A stretch of DNA of 27,721 nucleotides, from contig CAIQQL010000084.1 in the NCBI GenBank assembly GCA_903873955.1, positions 1 through 27,721 of the forward strand, given 5' to 3'. Source of the stretch: an uncultured archaeon. GTDB lineage: Archaea; Nanobdellota; Nanobdellia; Pacearchaeales; GW2011-AR1. A program made the translations under genes and the position numbers. The notes under the pieces are model-generated. The model was not told where the DNA came from. It ran no database searches and saw only the letters and a program-made list of their open reading frames with translations. Shown here one piece after another: positions 24,201 through 24,846 of this stretch (the first letter of the stretch is position 1; each line of letters opens with the position of its first letter).

Positions 24201-24218
24201 AGAGCGCGAGAGGAGTAG
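3..24218 (+). CDS. Giant modular surface protein (adhesin-like) with FN3/Ig scaffold, LamG, DUF2341 and glycine-rich passengers, and C-terminal HTH tail; 5' partial
   Basis: One frame runs without a stop from nt 3 to the TAG at 24216-24218 (8,071 codons). The GTG at 84 lies inside a LamG domain already under way, so it is an internal valine and the start is upstream of the window. The body alternates FN3-like domains (15 copies of a YYYN-x-T-x-C motif) with Ig-like domains (motif CNDTAGNxNxTETR). Thirteen larger domains are inserted in the Ig-like domains: LamG x4, DUF2341 x5, glycine-rich x4. N-x-S/T sequons are very dense (four in 47 residues at FN3 copy 7), as expected for an exported, N-glycosylated archaeal surface protein. 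A unique region covers about 18100-19320. The C-terminus has a hydrophobic stretch of about 15 residues (23562-23606), a basic RRKKRK cluster, then about 200 residues with two HTH repeats. The likely role is adhesion or partner recognition by carbohydrate- or protein-binding modules at the cell surface. The family name is not recognised. Extracellular nature is fairly certain; ligand and signalling role are inference. Confidence 0.93.
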   Translation, partial: NTLSGNQPLSSNGWNFLCVAWNGSTRLVYTNGLLDVSDVPSGSLSANDLALSIGGRADGTNVFNGSIDELRIWNRSLSAAEIQQQYLTHFYKSASDTWGFVTFRTGLLDNASYTYFVSAKDSLGNENFVSRSVNSKLDDQPPVINFSDPTPYDGAVFNNTVLVFNVTAADPSGLSEFVWNWNGVNVTSFRVNQQSDALTLNFSITNLTNFQVILNDTLTSYYDSSLILSYSFENTTADSSYLHNNATNSGATWNASGKYGGAYSFNGINNYLSASASSSVADSPNYTIASWVSIKSLFGFGTIYAEDSTDTSSSILQFAVNASGSPSFSKWSSNVWYSMVSNISMAQNTWYYVVATNSPQGMRLYVNGILVGINSSGLNAGVPSRYVVLGANYASGTLQTFFNGSIDEVRVWNRTLSANEIKQQYFSSLINYPAANQWEFVLNQNLTSNYSFLADASSSHLVFTMLNATSTLFTESIANLSDGVYTYVASATDLPGNYGSTQTRTLYGQVYALQVYNLNSVVVNSTLVQMSWNTTKLANYSFTYGLDLSMGILLQNASYGSTNNITLNGLLPNTLYYYNLTACTVFDECRSYGPYGFITDNLPPQVTFVSPTPANNTLIAQRVVTLNVSANDNLNVSTCTLSVYPWKTNGFDYLTWAKTYLYTWWNTSYSFKQQINLSSTIAIDSDYQVQILLNKTTLGANFNWSRNCSDLRFINSYENGTLPYFIESCNPQSQNASVWLKLDTPLTIGTTSIYLYYGNAKAQSESNSQQVFIVADAYPDFSSWSSSTTSLCGTTPMLGGTEIFGLGSYTQKDLGTLDAGSYVVSFDYYHIDLWENQSGRALWNGAVLWSRNHSSSGSDICGSTYPDSAGLSYPSASFVVNHTGGSAVLKFDSTINKGPEAESFGVNNIRIRKYASVVPTIKLGTEDFVRYAMNMSYLGSNATATITLQEIAADGSYAYWASCNDTAGNINTTEVRKVTFDTLTPSLYNLTVTNINLTSALLQFATDDTTNVSLLYGADRSMASSRNDSMFSAFHNITLNGLVDGTTYYYNITICTAVNLCNSTGVYLLQFNSAPPVLTYLPPSPLSGPSVNTANITINISSNENLSSCTLTWFNSTIYGNGKDGVLAVNSPNTIINNYTYLASDAPAGSSILYGNANSNSYYSIGDEVLIYQVQDYYYGNAGKYEFGRIIDLVGDHEIVLQSNLTRTYYSYPPYQNTYNAVTTQVIRVPQYTSVIIGAGASLTAAPWDGSAKGGILAFRVQGSVFNYGTISVSGQGFRGGPLSPSESTSYSYGYAGESTRGMQNYRAYDSGSPNNGGGGAGKGGDASGGGGSFGTAGGDGGKHLPNSDYGRGAAAFGSTDLSTMSFGGGGGSAGSHSAGRYGVAGGNGAGIIFISASSIMNYGGITATGINGVDGHYAYDTSSGAGGGGGAGGSIYLIAPTIFSNSGWIQANIGWGGSPAASSNGAYGGNGGLGRIRMDANQLTQYAYPSPFVGSLAAQGFFTNYTMTIANSGNLTLAYTSITNLLNNTNYSYYVTCSDTSGNTNVTTERNFTLDTILPSIFNVNVNRINVTNAILNWSTDKPANALLRYGLDPALSLNFSNATLSYNYSFSLTNLSPDSIYYYNITACDFAGNCQIYSANFSSDITPPQIAFISPTPLNGDYLNSTSLTFNLSYFDNVNITSCILTFDDTNYSLPLVSSPTNYTFSGLSPGQYHFFATCYDGAGNVNQTTLRYVNLDYVAPGIFNFRHQLLNETTAVIMWDTTESANSRLDYGISSDLGSMFADAANSTFHNFTIYNLLPATRYFFNITGCDLADNCNVNGTFDFITDLTSPQTNFTVPTPVNASYLNVTFALVNLSLSDNYNLSSCFLTVQSSLFGDGRDGALTVSSPSTIINTYTYLNSNTAAGNTTLSVASSSGISSGDEILVIQSQNLVALAAGQYENVKVASVPNSKTIILATPLTNNYFSTTTGVIAQVVRVPQYTNVTIKSGASIVSSSWDGYRGGIVTFKATGTVVLNGSIDVSVRGFRGGLGLPSWGGGYIGESFADGYGTARSYYSWNGGGGGGGGDADYNIAGQGGGGAGYSSTGSNGGALWKTVSNRWAFGGYLGYGGNTYGTPDLSLLYFGAAGGNGGVDGDNPDWGGEGGYGGGIVYISGSTIQMNGGSITSNGLDGYTGISETGGGGGGAGGSILVKAKSVTLGSSAITSLGGNGGVSQTNAGNSGGAASAGRIAVYASSVSGTTSPSYQSYAFNQGLAIGIYPMTLVSNGSSGSASYLVVNLTNDGNYMYYATCADVSGNVNTTETRAFGVDLVAPTILNVSNWTLNETTLRIDVTTDEPTSTTILYGLSPSLGNSTNDLVLNTTHSIIISPLTPQMKYYYNVTVCDKANNCVSQGLYTLMTDLTPPQLSFVDPTPSDGFYSSQNNADINISANENLSSCSLVVTSSSLFGDGSDGNLNVTSANTIINDYTYLTGIQSAGDVVVNVNSASGFSTDDEVLFLQMQNASSGVSGQYEFGRIKNITGNSFQIYTPLSNSYLSGSFNGANSVTAQVIRVPQYLNVSVASGASITAPAWDGYSGGIVVFRARGFVIINGSVNVSAKGFRGGSQFTSTADYDYGYIGESQYGNYQSTRQNAAIGSGGGAGNGQAGGCGASYATLGGLGVRTGCVGGSQCTPGSIIGNESLDLIFAGGGGGASGVHNAAGRIGAVGGNGGGIIMVFANALAVSGAVQSLGGAGQDGYFTPAYSQPMGGGGGGSGGSIYLSSSSLYISSGSVSVLGGTGGKSDEDTISCGPSGAGGNGGNGRILIGLAGKASPMLVSSYPMSIINLDNYTFANYTLRNLISDQNGTTYTYFVNCTDSTGNQNRTGNRTLFIDTLAPLFLNNLTIPVSETSEALFISSNEQVNISVTYGTDLSLASSSANASFASNSLMVINGLLANTVYYYNLTICDRVNNCVSNGISSFITDVTAPTLSLVAPSPLNQTWVNSSFSLINLSASDNVNLSTCTLISNAWWNLSFSAKQRINLTLSSSSTEQGYQVNLFMSNQSTGPAFNWSNNCNDIRFVNSSESGSLPYWIENCNASQQTASVWVKVDANITSNATSYIYMYYGSPAALTTSNGSAVFEFFDDFAGAALDATKWSVTNPDSGYLSVNGGILTLGSKGDLNTTADSALYITPQIPSGNSYVAETMITSVSNEVGSRFFGLRTSSAPTSAEFLMTLDNALASITNLYRDSAGASAGYYGDHSGLSGSWSAGKAKFARVGTTVKSYYNNTLMNSRTVSGWNLSYLALTDSQTATAPNKFDWVRVRKYASVEPVATFDAAGSISQTPMSLGTTGAISNLSQLASGISYYYSVICNDSAGNSNTSETRLFFVDYVSPILFNISSLTLASDSAKISWNINELASSQVLFGSDLSLGASQINASNGTAVTFVLTSLASDTVYYYNLTSCDLAGNCNTSGPYSFITDVVSPQVNFTSPTPLNGSQFTSSTAQVNVLAHDNLNLSMCTVHLFNILGTNAYAYQQRLNLSVAGFSTGSNYQVNLKLNSSNLGVHFNWSQECNDIRFVNASKTSELPYWIESCNETSHTASVWVKVDTNTSTLANSSIFMYYGNPTVSTTSNGSAVFDFFDDFSDGDYTGNPSWTATTGGSCSTVNVSVIGGRLLMNVTGNGCSYYLMPSDNKMYDNFIYEATMSPLAPTSIVHAGLVFRADSSSTNQNIVGFSQGDIADETDLYNFVYNSGWSGIFSNTSYYFNGANYSWKLAAFNSLLQFSVNGQSKMNLTYSSFTTGRIGLNLATIGPSGPTAAVYFDNIRVRKYAPLEPVLAFGIEENAYASVASGMDNLSVFNLTNLLSGATYGFIATCNDSAGNSNSTELRTFGVQTQTLVITNASFVSLNDSAVLINWTTNRPADSTVTYGLTLDLGNQSYDPAFTVSHTEIVSGLLSGVLNYYNLTSCDLGGLCTTVGTYSFIIDTLAPQIVMSDPTPQNNSFTNLSSLLMNVSASDNINLSSCLLSLSPVLGNVSYLYQSRINLSVVGLSTGSSYQVNILLNNSNAGNHFNWSSGCADVRFVNASKTSELPYWIESCNVSTQTASLWVKVDANLSVQTNYSIFMYYGNPSVSTTSNGSAVFEFFDDFSNTNLSQTWELSGATWSVTNGWAGVPASGATGVSYAFLSTKNFIMKDGIVETIQRPLTIGSGAGKGILFRYLAGSDMYLAGLEASNSQLTEFDLRSGSTWSTLSSVSTNGGIFTNFPYRQIVRFSGSNLTQTLINVNTGQSTQLSSSDATNTGSGSIGFEVSRDQTNAAAEFKFIFARKYALFEPQVSIGGEEKDYTLPLANTGINLTSATYFLGNLGNGMSYLYSFTCNDTSGNSNSTETRLITIDQSIPLLSNILSRALSSSSELISWSVQEGANSSINYGTTYDLGTLIFNDSFSSTPSMTLTGLLTTIYYYNLTSCDKAGNCNSTGPYQFVPETTAPQLSISNPTPQSGQVVGGRSPSLYVNVSASDLFNISACFATINSWTGWWNSSYPYKLPINLSVASNSTGYNYQTKILLNSTLVGSHFNWSSGCADVRFIGANESIELPYWIESCNVTSKTALIWVKVEGNISTNYTSIFMYYGSNTLFNKSNGSAVFEFFDDFVGTGIDLSKWLVKDGSGWSVSNSELRGVNTNGRLSTIANFSNGAILEAKYRYLSYPINGFMPLGTYLSASNGFGHLIHPSNDYYCIDSSWINIGSAGTTSPASTALMTKLSLKTGASVDLSVTNYNNGSSYQSVSSIGNTVSNEPVTIGKRYDDLHGGQRYEAYWDYVRVRKYASPEPVVRYGPEQTGVYSMVLYANISANFNFTDLDQTTNYSYYATCFNYAGLGNQTETRYVSIDLIPPAIFNIVFTVINESSVQINWTTNKNTNETLDFGLTAALENRALNSSYGAVHSVLLSNLQGNSTYLFNITACDIATNCNISATYSFVTDVVSPQVAFTLSMPPSGAYINTTSLFVNASVQDNVAISTCLFSLNDSSYVGSILGSGQNVSANYNFTNLVNGGNYTYSVICNDTAGNKNWTENRSFTVDLIEPTLYNYSYRLIDNLSVQFVWNMSELTNVSVNYGTNLSLGTSLLDSNYTLVHNLTLTGLTADVRYFYNFTLCDRAGNCISLGGLSFITDVSSPQINFTAPTPANGSYVNTTTKLINLSLYDDYNVSSCSITVDYGAFGDGSDGPLTVSSPNTVINSYTSLASSADAGTNSILVSSGIFSIGDEVLIIQTQDASNGNAGNYEFARVKSVSGTTLVLANSLKHSYYSLWNANTLSAEVAQVVRVPQYTTVTVQNGASIVTTNWTGLIGGIIVFRAQGTVTNNGIISVDSAGFRGAPRTPSEVASFQYGFAGESTSGRYVGAHATTVAANLQGGGGAGKGADAGGGGGSYGSDGGSSNHYLSNSAGGSGAPAFGSANLSTLSFGGGGASAGSHSEGRVGAKGGSGGGIIFISAKTIINSGSISSSGQSGEDGLYLYDSNSGGGGGGGAGGSILLVSNSISGSGGVTAYQGSGGDWKVNGYPGGYGGVGRIAVYATQASFGGAYPAVSSYPLSNDFYNSAPMALAGNASSGSATYLLSNLSDALSYSYSVTCTDMQGNSNLSENRTFFTDFITPTIFNTSERTTSNSSVQISWNMSEDTDATVLYGTSLALENSTYDSSLNTTHNIQLISLLTDTIYYYNVTSCDRAGNCNSTATQKFVIDTIGTNLTLVSPSPENGARSNNRTTIISWNISDYSDLSRFVWNWNGTNYTIYDSSLVLMYNFDKVSSLGENATRVADLSLTGNYGTIYGAQWTSLGRYGGAYNFNGINNYLGASGNSSVAQSSSYSLVAWVKMNSLHTTGVIYSEDDVTYQSAILQLGINASGSPTYQKWSNSNWYGFDSNLSLDKDTWYYLVATNGPQGMALYVNGILVGNNSSTLSSNLNTREIVVGAQYASGSLQNFFNGSIDELRIWNKTLSSDEILQQYYANLYKYDTTNWSFLVNESIPATGNYTYQSFAQDRAGNNISSDQYSESFDLEGPLVDFVSQSPPNLTSDNLFSDAGLNITFNVTDIHLNISTLLFYFKTSRSYEDVGYTVNGSWVRGYQTLPASSIDDGLALYHLYDTQVYPATYNFDEDIMESTPHQQFDFAGNTSSSYLKIRFFNVSNMTYYNLFEFMSYKVTNTSQALEFWYCNATYQGEDPVYSPSCVAFNTLAYNTSLYPGTIYSHCDASIPLINTNTTVSCHETVSFPINISSGTVSGVSVTSTSYLLLRGGSGWNFGYIPNVAQEDTTQYLESSDLSWHNFSGTIDAHLHQYDGTDSLWYYACANDSYNNQNCSSPRSDYIDLLPLPPSAPGVYSPTGYFATIVPINYTAAQSPNGYPIQYYNISLVNVNDSYLSNIVSDNNLDLSYLWDIQNITEGAYRIRVEAIDSMDQSSYGYSSVFFVSKSYPLVDYVAPTPLSGGYANTSLVVINLSASKDLLSCVITFNDSNYTMQINNHQELTWVNYTFSVAQNGTYTYFVNCLDYVGHLNVTAQQNFTVDVLVPSIYNVTSNATDLTSTTVTLDTDKDTDATIRYGLTPALESTLTNSTLNMSHAFYLQGLSMNSFYYYNITVCDHAGNCNLSGGHRFSTDITQPTLSFVLPTPATFTNISSPLLNVSLSENASTCILTFNDQNYSMSIINAGARIFAYYNFSNLAQSSVNFYSAWCNDTSGNSQNTSTMNFTVDVLVPSIYNVTNVTLNLTSAVITLDTDKDTDATIRYGLTPALESTLTNSTLNMSHTFYLPSLSTDSFYYYNVSVCDRAGNCNVSGGHMFSTDLTPPQIMFTLPTPINGENVSRTIVKLYLLYNENLSSCILTYNGNNYSMMLHNSDIVLWANYSFYDLAGGQYNFTATCVDLNGNSNVTPQRTYYVDTITPYFMNLTSYVSNESTVHFIWNSSKNSTAYVNYGPTLELTQFYNDTGYSSAHNLTLTGLLADTLYYYNLTICDRFTNCNTTGPYTFYIDTIAPVLNFTGQTLPSGSSINVSTFTINVTVSDLYFSSIRLELYNSSGALLQNASTNLTTLTMNYSGLTDGIYYFNATAYDLAGNYNSTSTFNFTVDLEAPSATLIGPVNNLYTNNGTQNFTVNLSDNHGLANAAFVIYNSSGLANQINFTFVSGTLEYLLGIPLDLVDGVYQWFYFLYDAAGNVFETQNQTLVIDTQAPVVSFTDPVERSDTVIRRSNLSFNISTADENFANVTLFIYNDSGALLASPSSTSLQFFVTVDNFENGVYHYNATAYDLAGNSNSTDTRTVTIDLVPPTATFVSPTPGSGSVTYEDSAVIKMILTHLPSLSDFLWNWNGTNYSIYDSSLVLMYNFDKLESIGENASHVSDMSQYSNNASCSGASCPLWNESGKYGGRYDYFVDGNPSWFSAPVSASLNLSGPLTLSAWVMPAADGVSYDILGKRADSGDLAFSMRRNGTTNLMGCEFTIGGVQVIVSEDTAIAPYTWAYYSCVYTGSALQLYKNGQLQSGTLAASGSLGSQNLYSFDIGNSQGYDYFNGSLDEVRIWNRSLSSDEILQEYYSNLYKLTFDSWGFVANESLSTDGTYMYYGTVKDSTGLQNMTEVRSLVKSSSVPQIISVAIADQTPTEDSYTNVSLSFAVYDIAGTAHLNTTSAIANLSRAGESVRENLSCMAAGNIDSNTMNFSCTLPMWYFDESGIWNVTVGLANKQGVYVFNTSASFSYGALTSFVVSPQTVIWGTIFPGATNELATNMPLVLNNTGNVPISVGNIQVKATDLKGESDASKTLYANNFSMGTSTGVDKPECSQTNLSQNVFVAINNATLSRGNHSANDGHTGQEPVYVCMRFVSYYVTAQQYTTSQEGPWTIRIIGLAGVALAFNRRKKRKLKDYTVADGSLMNVLKVVVDNLQHEYSLSEKETVSLVLSKLKKEYALDKEDVLLAIDGSQGHLIPFTIFNSDLGALEAVCKYLFENKGMSYHEIAQALARDDRTIWTSYANASGKMKSPFSIHSEDPTFSLSLLKSEELTVLESVILHLKNERNMRYSEIGKLLNRDQRNIWTIYSRARKKGKEGSSLSAIRAREE
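663..1280 (+). other. LamG/concanavalin-like domain 2
   Basis: This is a complete LamG-type passenger of about 206 residues. It starts at YYDSSLILSYSFEN and continues with YGGAYSFNGINNYLS, TWYYVVATN, LYVNGILVG and FNGSIDEVRVWNRTLS, ending in EIKQQYF. Its Ig-like host begins before it (PTPYDG, then FVWNWNG at 531-551) and resumes after it (YTYVASATDLPGN near 1455-1495), so the domain sits inside the host rather than beside it. This host lacks the cysteine pair. Confidence 0.82.
1992..2775 (+). other. DUF2341 plus jelly-roll passenger 1
   Basis: It opens with WWNTSYSFKQQINLS and carries the DUF2341 hallmarks FNWSxxCxDLRF, LPYFIESCN, ASVWLKLD and IYLYYGNA, followed by a beta-rich segment that ends in IRIRKYAS. 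DUF2341 is a recurrent domain of unknown function in bacterial and archaeal surface proteins, often next to concanavalin-like folds. The second half (DFSSWSSS onward) differs from copies 2-5: it lacks the FEFFDDF start and has extra cysteines, so this passenger is a divergent subtype. Confidence 0.8.
3348..4490 (+). other. Glycine-rich passenger 1
   Basis: It begins STIYGNGKDG and carries NTIINNYTYL, GDEVLIYQ, YEFGRI, TQVIRVPQYTSV, WDGSAKGG and GFRGG, followed by several GGGG tracts (codons near 3948-4030, 4101-4115 and 4276-4302), separated by blocks such as GAGIIFISA and GGSIYLIA. It closes with GRIRMDA. The first third looks like an ordinary beta-rich domain and the rest like a polyglycine-type fold. 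It is flanked by the two conserved cysteines of its Ig-like host. Function is unknown. Confidence 0.78.
5631..6759 (+). other. Glycine-rich passenger 2
   Basis: This is the same layout as passenger 1: LFGDGRDG, NTYTYL, GDEILVIQ, AQVVRVPQYTNVTI, WDGYRGG, GFRGG, then long glycine runs (eight or more glycines near 6183-6207) and closing GRIAVYASS. Near 6549-6578 it shares 30 identical bases with passenger 4, 10 kb away. It interrupts the Ig-like host between SSCFLTV and YYATCADVSGN. Confidence 0.78.
7341..8461 (+). other. Glycine-rich passenger 3
   Basis: It starts LFGDGSDG and shows NTIINDYTYL, GDEVLFLQ, YEFGRI, AQVIRVPQYLNVSV, WDGYSGG, GFRGG, glycine runs and closing GRILIGL. Unlike copies 1, 2 and 4 it contains several cysteines in the glycine-rich part (GGCGAS, TGCVGG, SQC, ISCG), which suggests extra disulfides or metal binding in this copy only. 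Confidence 0.77.
9027..9945 (+). other. DUF2341 plus jelly-roll passenger 2
   Basis: It starts WWNLSFSAKQRINL, then FNWSNNCNDIRFVN, LPYWIENCN, ASVWVKVD and IYMYYGSP, and continues through FEFFDDF into a concanavalin-like segment that ends VRVRKYASVEP. It is the first of four consecutive passengers of this type, all at the same place in their Ig-like hosts (between STCTLI and YSVICNDSAGN here). Confidence 0.82.
10530..11459 (+). other. DUF2341 plus jelly-roll passenger 3
   Basis: It shows YQQRLNLSVAG, FNWSQECNDIRFVN, LPYWIESCN, ASVWVKVD, IFMYYGNP and FDFFDDF, then a jelly-roll segment that ends IRVRKYAPLEP. The usual opening WWN is replaced by NAYAY. It shares long nearly identical DNA stretches with passenger 4 (for example around 10678-10715 and 12186-12223), a sign of recent duplication or conversion. 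Confidence 0.82.
12033..12951 (+). other. DUF2341 plus jelly-roll passenger 4
   Basis: It shows YQSRINLSVVG, FNWSSGCADVRFVN, LPYWIESCN, ASLWVKVD, IFMYYGNP and FEFFDDF, then a jelly-roll segment that ends FARKYALFEP. Like passenger 3 it lacks the opening WWN. It shares DNA identity with passenger 3 on one side and with passenger 5 on the other (GWSSGCADVRF-type block near 12147 and 13659). Confidence 0.82.
13542..14445 (+). other. DUF2341 plus jelly-roll passenger 5
   Basis: It opens WWNSSYPYKLPINLS, then FNWSSGCADVRFIG, LPYWIESCN, ALIWVKVE, IFMYYGSN and FEFFDDF, and ends VRVRKYASPEP. It is the last of the tandem block of four and sits in the Ig-like host between ISACFATIN and YYATCFNYAG. Confidence 0.82.
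15582..16701 (+). other. Glycine-rich passenger 4
   Basis: It starts FGDGSDG, then NTVINSYTSL, GDEVLIIQ, YEFARV, AQVVRVPQYTTVTV, GFRGA, glycine runs (near 16159-16206, 16314-16325 and 16483-16511), GGIIFISA, GGSILLVS and closing GRIAVYA. The layout matches passenger 1 most closely around SFGGGG-SAGSHS-GR. It is hosted between SSCSITV and YSVTCTDMQGN. Confidence 0.78.
17295..17937 (+). other. LamG/concanavalin-like domain 3
   Basis: It begins YDSSLVLMYNFDK, then YGGAYNFNGINNYLG, SYSLVAWVKM, TWYYLVATN, LYVNGILVG, FNGSIDELRIWNKTLS and EILQQYY. It closely resembles LamG 2 in length (about 214 residues) and motifs. The host is a cysteine-less Ig-like domain (FVWNWNGTNYTI before, YTYQSFAQDRAGN after). 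Confidence 0.84.
18100..19320 (+). other. Unique non-repeat region of the giant protein
   Basis: About 400 residues break the FN3/Ig periodicity. The first part (to about 19010) has no resemblance I recognise: it contains FKTSRSYEDVGY, several cysteines (WYCNA, SPSCVAF, SHCDAS, VSCHE, YACAND) and an aromatic YDGTDSLWYYAC block, and keeps the high sequon density. From about 19017 a second beta-sandwich starts (PPSAPGVYSP, PIQYYNISLV, GAYRIRVEAIDS), resembling an FN3-like domain without the YYYN-C motif. Function unknown. Confidence 0.55.
19584..19760 (+). repeat. Near-identical direct repeat, copy A (offset 555)
   Basis: Bases 19584-19627 are identical to 20139-20182 (44 bases), and 19661-19760 match 20216-20315 with a single difference seen (C/T at 19732/20287). 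The 33 bases between the two blocks have diverged but kept their length. The repeat covers the end of an Ig-like domain and most of the next FN3-like domain. Confidence 0.9.
20139..20315 (+). repeat. Near-identical direct repeat, copy B (offset 555)
   Basis: Partner of 19584-19760. The offset equals one FN3+Ig module, so an unequal crossover would add or remove exactly one module in frame. The diverged island between two conserved blocks is typical of patchy gene conversion. Confidence 0.9.
22008..22668 (+). other. LamG/concanavalin-like domain 4
   Basis: It begins YDSSLVLMYNFDK and shows YGGRYDYF, LTLSAWVMPA, LQLYKNGQLQ, FNGSLDEVRIWNRSLS and EILQEYY. It is more divergent than copies 2 and 3: it has a CSGASC pair near the start and an unusual CEFTIGG segment. 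It is the passenger closest to the cell surface, hosted in a cysteine-less Ig-like domain (FLWNWNGTNYSI before, YMYYGTVKDSTG after). Confidence 0.82.
23559..24215 (+). other. Membrane-proximal hydrophobic stretch, basic cluster and tandem helix-turn-helix tail of the giant protein
   Basis: WTIRIIGLAGVALAF (23562-23606) is followed by NRRKKRKLK, the usual positive-inside end of an anchor, although it is short for a membrane helix. The tail then has a helical linker (VLKVVVDNLQHEYSL, VSLVLSKLKKEYAL) and two repeats. Repeat 1 (23817-23980) has LGALEAVCKYLFENKGMSYH and EIAQALARDDRTIWTSY. Repeat 2 (24012-24180) has LTVLESVILHLKNERNMRYS and EIGKLLNRDQRNIWTIYSRA. The SYxEIAxxLxRDxRTIWTxYxxAxxK pattern resembles sigma-70 region 4 helix-turn-helix sequences (SYEEIAxxLGxSxGTVxSRxxRAxxK). 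Sequons nearly vanish here, which fits a cytoplasmic location. DNA binding is inferred from the motif. Confidence 0.72.
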
Positions 24219-24278
24219 GTTTTACTTATTATTTATGTATTAGTACATACATAATAAGTAACTCCTCAGCTCTTTTTT
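24210..24278 (+). terminator. Hairpin and T-tract after the giant gene
   Basis: ACTTATTATTTATGTA (24224-24239) pairs with TACATACATAATAAGT (24244-24259): 15 of 16 positions match around a 4-base TTAG loop. An outer pair GAGGAGT (24210-24216) / ACTCCTC (24261-24267) lengthens the structure after an asymmetric bulge and overlaps the last codons and the stop. A run of six T (24273-24278) follows. Archaeal termination depends mainly on T-tracts; the hairpin may also protect the 3' end of a 24-kb message. Confidence 0.65.
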
Positions 24279-24478
24279 CGCTTTCATCAACGGAGAATTG
24301 TTAATCTCAAAAAAAGATTTGCATACTTATCCTAAACGTAGTTTTCTTATCCTGTATGTATCAGATTTCAAGGAAAATAAGAGATGTTTGTTAAGTCAAA
24401 AAATCCCTGCTCATCCCTATTAAAAATTATCTCTACTAGAAATATTCAGTACGTATGCACGCAGTGCGTGTTTCGTCT
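24279..24478. other. Intergenic stretch without a recognised gene
   Basis: AT-rich, with no convincing coding frame and no tRNA-like cloverleaf seen. It holds two copies of CTTATCCT spaced exactly 20 bases apart (24326-24333 and 24346-24353) and a small inverted repeat (CACGCA/TGCGTG, 24458-24470) just behind the stop of the - strand gene. Confidence 0.6.
24458..24470 (-). terminator. Possible terminator hairpin of the small membrane protein gene
   Basis: CACGCA-G-TGCGTG forms a short GC-rich hairpin 8 bases after the stop codon of the - strand gene. Read on the - strand it is followed, after about 30 bases, by T-rich segments (complements of the A-runs near 24422-24426 and 24400-24405). The stem is short, so this is tentative. 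Confidence 0.35.
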
Positions 24479-24676
24479 TTATTCTTTAAGATCGGAGATG
24501 CCCAAGAGGATAAAAAGAGCACCAATGCCCAATATACCCCAGAACAATCCACCCTTAAACACGGTACCTGCCGCGGACCAGAAGTTCCAGACACCCCACC
24601 CTTGCGAGTAGAATGCTACTACTATAGCTCCAACGACAAGAATCAATCCGACGAAGAGTTCAAGCCATTTATTCAT
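24479..24676 (-). CDS. Small two-helix membrane protein, 65 residues
   Basis: MNKWLELFVG begins a protein with two hydrophobic segments: residues about 6-23 (ELFVGLILVVGAIVVAFY) and 43-60 (GLFWGILGIGALFILLGI), separated by an aromatic, glycine-containing loop (QGWGVWNFW), and ending in SDLKE. Small proteins of this pattern (KWxEL-VGL start, LLGISDLKE end) are, as I recall, common in DPANN archaea and have no assigned function. The ATG lies about 27 bases from the centre of a TATA element (24698-24710), which supports both start and reality of the gene. It is convergent with the giant gene and divergent from the regulator at 24867. Function unknown; role in membrane or envelope organisation would be guesswork. 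Confidence 0.85.
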   Translation of the reverse strand: MNKWLELFVGLILVVGAIVVAFYSQGWGVWNFWSAAGTVFKGGLFWGILGIGALFILLGISDLKE

Positions 24677-24697
24677 AGATTTAGTATTCTTTTTCCC

Positions 24698-24710
24698 TAT
24701 TTAAATATTT
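24698..24710 (-). promoter_or_regulatory. TATA element for the small membrane protein
   Basis: TATTTAAATATTT (read on +; the - strand reads AAATATTTAAATA). Its centre is about 27 bases upstream of the ATG whose first base is 24676, the normal archaeal TATA-to-start-site distance, so the transcript would be leaderless. Confidence 0.65.
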
Positions 24711-24836
24711 CTTTAGTTTCCGGCATTTTAAAAAATAATCTTCCTTTTCTTGCGCCTGAGGGGTTTATTCCCTCCTTTTCCTTATAGTCGGATGTACTTT
24801 ATGCAAGACTTCTATTCTCTTTGCACCCTGCGTTTT

Positions 24837-24846
24837 GTTTATAAAT
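24837..24846 (+). promoter_or_regulatory. TATA element for the membrane-bound winged-helix regulator
   Basis: GTTTATAAAT is centred about 26 bases before the ATG at 24867. It supports that ATG as start and argues against the ATG at 24750, which would place the TATA element inside the coding region and add about 39 residues with no resemblance to the family. Confidence 0.65.

Noticed and set aside
23607..24215. HTH tail as a separate downstream gene joined by a sequencing error
   Set aside because: The frame is continuous, with no stop, TATA element or start context between the ectodomain and the tail, and the hydrophobic-plus-basic junction is a normal anchor layout. Only read data could fully exclude an error.
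24384..24787. Two short + strand frames overlapping the small membrane protein gene
   Set aside because: The opposite-strand 65-residue protein has clear membrane segments, a correctly placed TATA element and a familiar pattern; the + frames have none of these.
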